From Sphingopyxis sp. MWB1 (GTDB lineage: Bacteria > Pseudomonadota > Alphaproteobacteria > Sphingomonadales > Sphingomonadaceae), in contig NZ_JQFJ01000002.1 of the NCBI RefSeq assembly GCF_000763945.1, positions 930,001 to 994,000 on the forward strand: 64,000 nucleotides of DNA, written 5' to 3'. Each line of letters starts with the position of its first letter. Position 1 is the first letter of the stretch. The position numbers and the translations under genes were made by a program. Below are positions 61,095 to 64,000 of this stretch, piece by piece. The notes beneath the pieces are model-generated. The model saw nothing but the letters and a program-made list of their open reading frames with translations, was not told where the DNA came from and ran no database searches.

Positions 61095-62083
61095 GACATT
61101 GCCTCCTTTGTGATTGTATCGCCTGCCCGGGCGGGCGCATCGGTGCGAACCGCGCTCCGCAAGGTCGCCGACCGCGCGCGCGGATTGCGCGCTTCTTCGG
61201 CCTTGCCGGGGCGCACCTTGCGGGCTGGCGGATGAAAAGTGGGTACGACCGCGCCGCCGGCAGCGGGCGCCGGCAGGTGCCGCGAACCGCGCGCGTTGCC
61301 GCCGCTGCGTTCGCGGAGGAAATTCTTGACGATCCGGTCCTCGGTGCTGTGAAAGCTGACCACCGCAAGGCGGCCGCCGGGACGCAGCAGCCGCTCGGCG
61401 GCATTCAGTCCTGCAACCAGCTCATCCAGCTCGCCATTCACATGGATGCGGATCGCCTGAAAGCTTTTCGTCGCCGGGTCCTTCGGCGCGCCGGGGGGGT
61501 GGCGCAGCGCCTTGCGAATGACGGCGGCAAGCTCGGCGGTCCGCGAAAGCGGGCGCGCGGCGACAATGGCGCGCGCGACGCGGCGCGACTGACGCTCATC
61601 GCCATAATGATACAGCACATCGGCAATTTCGCCCTCGTCGGCGCGGTTGAGCCAGTCGGCGGCGCTTTCGCCCTCCTGCGCCATCCGCATGTCGAGCGGG
61701 CCATCTTTCTGAAAGGAAAAGCCGCGCTCGTCGCGGTCGAGCTGCATTGAGGAGACGCCGATATCAAAGGTGATGCCGTCGATGGCGGTGATGCCGCGTT
61801 CGGCCAGCAACCGGTCGAGCTCGCCAAAACGGCCATGGATCAGCGTCAGCCGTCCGCTCACCTCCGCCACCAGCGCCTGCCCTTCGGCAATGGCGTCAGG
61901 GTCGCGGTCACAGGCGATCACCTCGGCTCCGGCGCCGAGCATGGCGCGCGTATAGCCGCCCGCGCCGAAGGTCGCATCGACATGCCGTTCCCCGGGGGTG
62001 ATGGCGAGCGCGGCGATGACTTCTTCACGGAGGACCGGATCATGGCGGGGATCCCGGGGGAGACCTGGGGGAAGATCGGTCAT
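61088..62083 (-). CDS. rsmH: 16S rRNA m4C1402 methyltransferase RsmH
   Basis: A 331-residue SAM enzyme (formerly MraW) acting on the ribosomal P site. [28 protein letters not shown] (SAM motif I), [26 protein letters not shown] and the C-terminal [13 protein letters not shown] are the family blocks. It starts inside the mraZ stop (ATGA) and ends overlapping the ftsL start. Confidence 0.98.
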   Translation of the reverse strand: MTDLPPGLPRDPRHDPVLREEVIAALAITPGERHVDATFGAGGYTRAMLGAGAEVIACDRDPDAIAEGQALVAEVSGRLTLIHGRFGELDRLLAERGITAIDGITFDIGVSSMQLDRDERGFSFQKDGPLDMRMAQEGESAADWLNRADEGEIADVLYHYGDERQSRRVARAIVAARPLSRTAELAAVIRKALRHPPGAPKDPATKSFQAIRIHVNGELDELVAGLNAAERLLRPGGRLAVVSFHSTEDRIVKNFLRERSGGNARGSRHLPAPAAGGAVVPTFHPPARKVRPGKAEEARNPRARSATLRSAVRTDAPARAGDTITKEAMSC

Positions 62084-62580
62084 TTCCGCCCCTTCCCCTT
62101 CGTCTCTTGCCAGACGGCGGCAAGGCGCTTCAGCACCGGGTCCGCCTCAGCACATTCGGCCAAGGTGGGGAGCCACCAGATTTCAAAGCGGCGGCCCGAT
62201 CCGACAAAGGCGGTCGCGCCCGCATCGCCCACCCGGTCGCGGTGGATGAAGCTGGGCAGGAAGCGCCCGCTGTCGTCGAGGGCGTAGGCCTCGGTATAGC
62301 TGAAGCGTTTCTTGAACTCGGCATCTTCGTCGAAATCGCGGTCGCGCATCCGCGCGGTTTCGCGGTCGCGTTCGATTTCGCCGGTCAGCCGGTCATATTG
62401 ATCCTGCCCATAGGCGACGAGACAGGGCAGTTTTTCGTGAAAACCGACCCAAAGCACGCGCTGGCCATCCGCATTGAGGGGCACATTGTTGCGGAATTGT
62501 GAGGGCACGGCGATGCGCCCCTTGCCATCGATCGCGGCGAAGTTGGTGCCCGCAAACTGTCCGGGCGTCACAATCGCCAT
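62080..62580 (-). CDS. mraZ: Transcriptional regulator MraZ
   Basis: A 166-residue protein of two swapped AbrB-like repeats ([17 protein letters not shown] and [15 protein letters not shown]). MraZ binds DNA upstream of its own gene and tunes dcw transcription. Its start, ATG 62580, faces a 290-bp upstream region with periodic G/C blocks that may be its operator. It is the first gene of the dcw operon. Confidence 0.97.
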   Translation of the reverse strand: MAIVTPGQFAGTNFAAIDGKGRIAVPSQFRNNVPLNADGQRVLWVGFHEKLPCLVAYGQDQYDRLTGEIERDRETARMRDRDFDEDAEFKKRFSYTEAYALDDSGRFLPSFIHRDRVGDAGATAFVGSGRRFEIWWLPTLAECAEADPVLKRLAAVWQETKGKGRK

Positions 62581-62704
62581 CGCTCTGCCCCCCTGTTTAC
62601 GCGCCGATGGGCAAAACTTTCCTGACCCCGAAACCGCAGGATTTCAGGCCGAGTGACTCAGGCGGAGATTGCCCCTCTCCAACACCTGCCTACCAAGACT
62701 CTAT

Positions 62705-62740
62705 CGGGGTGAAAAGGGGAAATTTAGGGACAGATGGGGT
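62705..62740. promoter_or_regulatory. Candidate MraZ-box array upstream of mraZ
   Basis: Four G blocks (CGGGGT, AGGGGA, AGGGA, TGGGGT) begin at 62706, 62716, 62727 and 62736, a period near 10 bp similar to the spaced TGGG repeats bound by MraZ in E. coli. Here they read on the plus strand, i.e. antisense to mraZ, and lie about 125 bp upstream, so this is a weak candidate. Confidence 0.3.
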
Positions 62741-62870
62741 CAAAAGGCCAAATTTGCAGCAAAAACGCCATGAATCATCCGCGAAGCGGGGTCAAGACAG
62801 GGGAGATCGCGCCCGCCCCCTCGGGTGAACGCTTCAATGATCAGCAGATGAAGGGTGGCGGACCGGCAGG

Positions 62871-64000
62871 TCAGGAGGAACGAGCGCTGATCCACAAGGG
62901 GGTCAGCGGTGCGCGCGCCGCCGCCTCGCCCCATAAAAGGGCCGCGAGCCATTCCATCGTGTCAGCGCGGCGCAAATGGGCGGCCCCCGGCACCAGCGGC
63001 TGCCACAGCGGCGCAAAGAGCAGGTCGGCATCGCCCACCAGCCAGGCCTCGCCCCGGCCAATCGAACAATGAAGAATGCGCCGCTCGGCATAGCTGCGGC
63101 AGGCGGAGGGGAAATTTGTGAAGCCCCCCGCGCTGAACAGGCGCAGCCGCCGTTCGTTTGCATCCGCCTTCCTTTCCCCCTCCCCTTGCGGGGCCGCTCC
63201 CAGCTCGATCTGCCAATGGTCGAGCAAGGGCGTCAGAAGGCTGGTCACGGGCGGATTGCGTGGATTGCCGAGCGGATGCCGCGGAGGCCAGCTTGACAGA
63301 GCATCGGCAAGGATGACCGCGCGGCCCCCGCCGCGGACAAAGGCATCGACCGCGACCAGTTCATCAGGGGCAAGCGCACGCGGATGCGCCAACAACAGCG
63401 ATCCGGGGGGCGAAAGATTGGCAAGATTGTCCACAAGCCGCACCGGCCCCCATTTTTCGAGCCGCGCAAGCGCGGGCGCGTCGGCGGCTCCGGTCCGCAG
63501 CATATCCGCCAGATCGCCGTCGCCGCCTGCCCAGCGGAGCGGCAAAGCTGTCGCCATCGTCATGGGAGGCGCGGTGGTCGACGGAGGTAATGGCGCATAA
63601 AGCAGCGCAAGCAACGCCTGCCCCGCGATCAGCCAGACCAGGCTCAGCAAGGCGCCCCCCGCCCAGCGCCACCTACTATGGCCTTTCTGCGCCAGCCAAT
63701 CAGCCAGAAGAGCCGCGAAGACCGCTCCGACAGCGACCAGACCCAGCTGGAGGCCTGGCTGAAGCCAGTCAGTCCGTCCCGCCAGAGTGAAAGCAAGCAG
63801 TGCCTGGCCAGCAAGCAGGACGGCGATGGCCAGCAAAAGCATCCGCCAGCGCCGCCTCCGCCCACTCTTCCTCTCCCGGCAGGCCAGAAGGAACAGGGGC
63901 ACAAACAGCCAAGGGAAAACCAACGCCGGGTCAATGCGGCCCAGCAGGGCTTGCCCGCCCAGCGCCCAGCCAAGCAGCAGGGCCAGCAACGCCGTTGCCG
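62871..64000 (-). CDS. Membrane protein with GldG/DUF4350-like soluble domain, 5'-truncated
   Basis: The frame is open to the window edge; the first available start, TTG 63989, gives 372 residues, and the preceding codons (ATA...) continue the hydrophobic run, so the true start is probably outside. Four or more hydrophobic helices (about 1-130) precede a soluble domain with LLLAHPRALAPDELVAVDAFVRGGGRAVILADAL (core: DAFVRGGGRAVILAD), a pattern seen in uncharacterised ABC-transport auxiliary proteins of the GldG/DUF4350 kind. A helix at the C-terminus (EWLAALLWGEAAARA) closes it. Function is unknown. It is upstream of mraZ on the same strand, separated by 290 bp. Confidence 0.7.
   Translation of the reverse strand, partial: ATALLALLLGWALGGQALLGRIDPALVFPWLFVPLFLLACRERKSGRRRRWRMLLLAIAVLLAGQALLAFTLAGRTDWLQPGLQLGLVAVGAVFAALLADWLAQKGHSRWRWAGGALLSLVWLIAGQALLALLYAPLPPSTTAPPMTMATALPLRWAGGDGDLADMLRTGAADAPALARLEKWGPVRLVDNLANLSPPGSLLLAHPRALAPDELVAVDAFVRGGGRAVILADALSSWPPRHPLGNPRNPPVTSLLTPLLDHWQIELGAAPQGEGERKADANERRLRLFSAGGFTNFPSACRSYAERRILHCSIGRGEAWLVGDADLLFAPLWQPLVPGAAHLRRADTMEWLAALLWGEAAARAPLTPLWISARSS

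Noticed and set aside
62740-62952. A 70-codon minus-strand frame between mraZ and the membrane protein gene
   Set aside because: It overlaps the end of the better-supported membrane protein frame and shows no conserved pattern.

Overview
The window is a high-GC stretch of an alphaproteobacterial chromosome, most likely a sphingomonad (Sphingopyxis/Sphingomonas type). Pointers are a hydrolase of the exosortase-A system, a MASE1-type and an MHYT-type c-di-GMP enzyme, a YqjI-like PadR regulator next to a DUF2218 gene, a tRNA-Trp close to secE, and many small palindromic intergenic repeats of the kind common in these genomes. I see no plasmid, phage, IS or CRISPR hallmark; it reads as core chromosome with small accessory insertions.

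Layout. (1) 1-1.5 kb: the end of an exosortase-associated hydrolase and trxB. (2) 1.9-28.9 kb: the secE-nusG-rplKAJL-rpoBC information-processing genes, all on the minus strand but broken into three blocks: secE-nusG-[tesB]-rplK-rplA, rplJ-rplL and rpoB-rpoC. About 6.9 kb separates rplA from rplJ (permease, PadR/DUF2218, PhhB, a zincin-like protease, ccmAB, a cold-shock-like protein). About 7.5 kb separates rplL from rpoB (ATP-grasp plus nucleotidyltransferase pair, carotenoid oxygenase with divergent TetR, MASE1-GGDEF protein, a triple-repeat secreted protein). (3) 29.1-34.8 kb: accessory zone with sugE/gdx, tRNA-Trp, an EamA transporter, an MHYT-GGDEF-EAL protein, a decayed DUF938 remnant, a 235-bp direct repeat, an intact DUF938 gene and an ABA4-like membrane protein. 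(4) 34.9-39.9 kb: gcvT-gcvH-gcvPA-gcvPB behind a tandem glycine riboswitch. (5) 39.9-43.8 kb: a Rossmann-fold protein, dgt and a SPOR-domain protein. (6) 43.9-62.6 kb: a complete dcw cluster, mraZ-rsmH-ftsL-ftsI-murE-murF-mraY-murD-ftsW-murG-murC-murB-ddl-ftsQ-ftsA-ftsZ, all on the minus strand and mostly coupled by 1-4 nt overlaps. (7) 62.9-64 kb: a membrane protein running off the window.

How it works together. The dcw operon supplies peptidoglycan precursors (MurC-F, MraY, MurG, Ddl, MurB) and the divisome (FtsL/I/W/Q/A/Z), and the SPOR protein lies immediately downstream of ftsZ. The ribosomal/RNA polymerase blocks retain probable local control elements: an rplJ leader, terminators after rplL, rplA and rpoC, and a terminator-like hairpin in the rpoB leader. 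The glycine riboswitch would induce glycine cleavage when glycine is abundant.

Most unusual signals: a candidate guanidine-II-like leader before sugE with two mutually exclusive hairpins; a terminator-like hairpin 51 bp before rpoB although rplJL is 7.5 kb away; a two-gene ATP-grasp/nucleotidyltransferase cassette of unknown product whose 3' end overlaps a convergent carotenoid oxygenase; a secreted protein made of three barrel-like repeats; and a DUF938 pseudogene cut exactly at the edge of a directly repeated REP-bearing unit. All calls come from reading the sequence; no database search was run.
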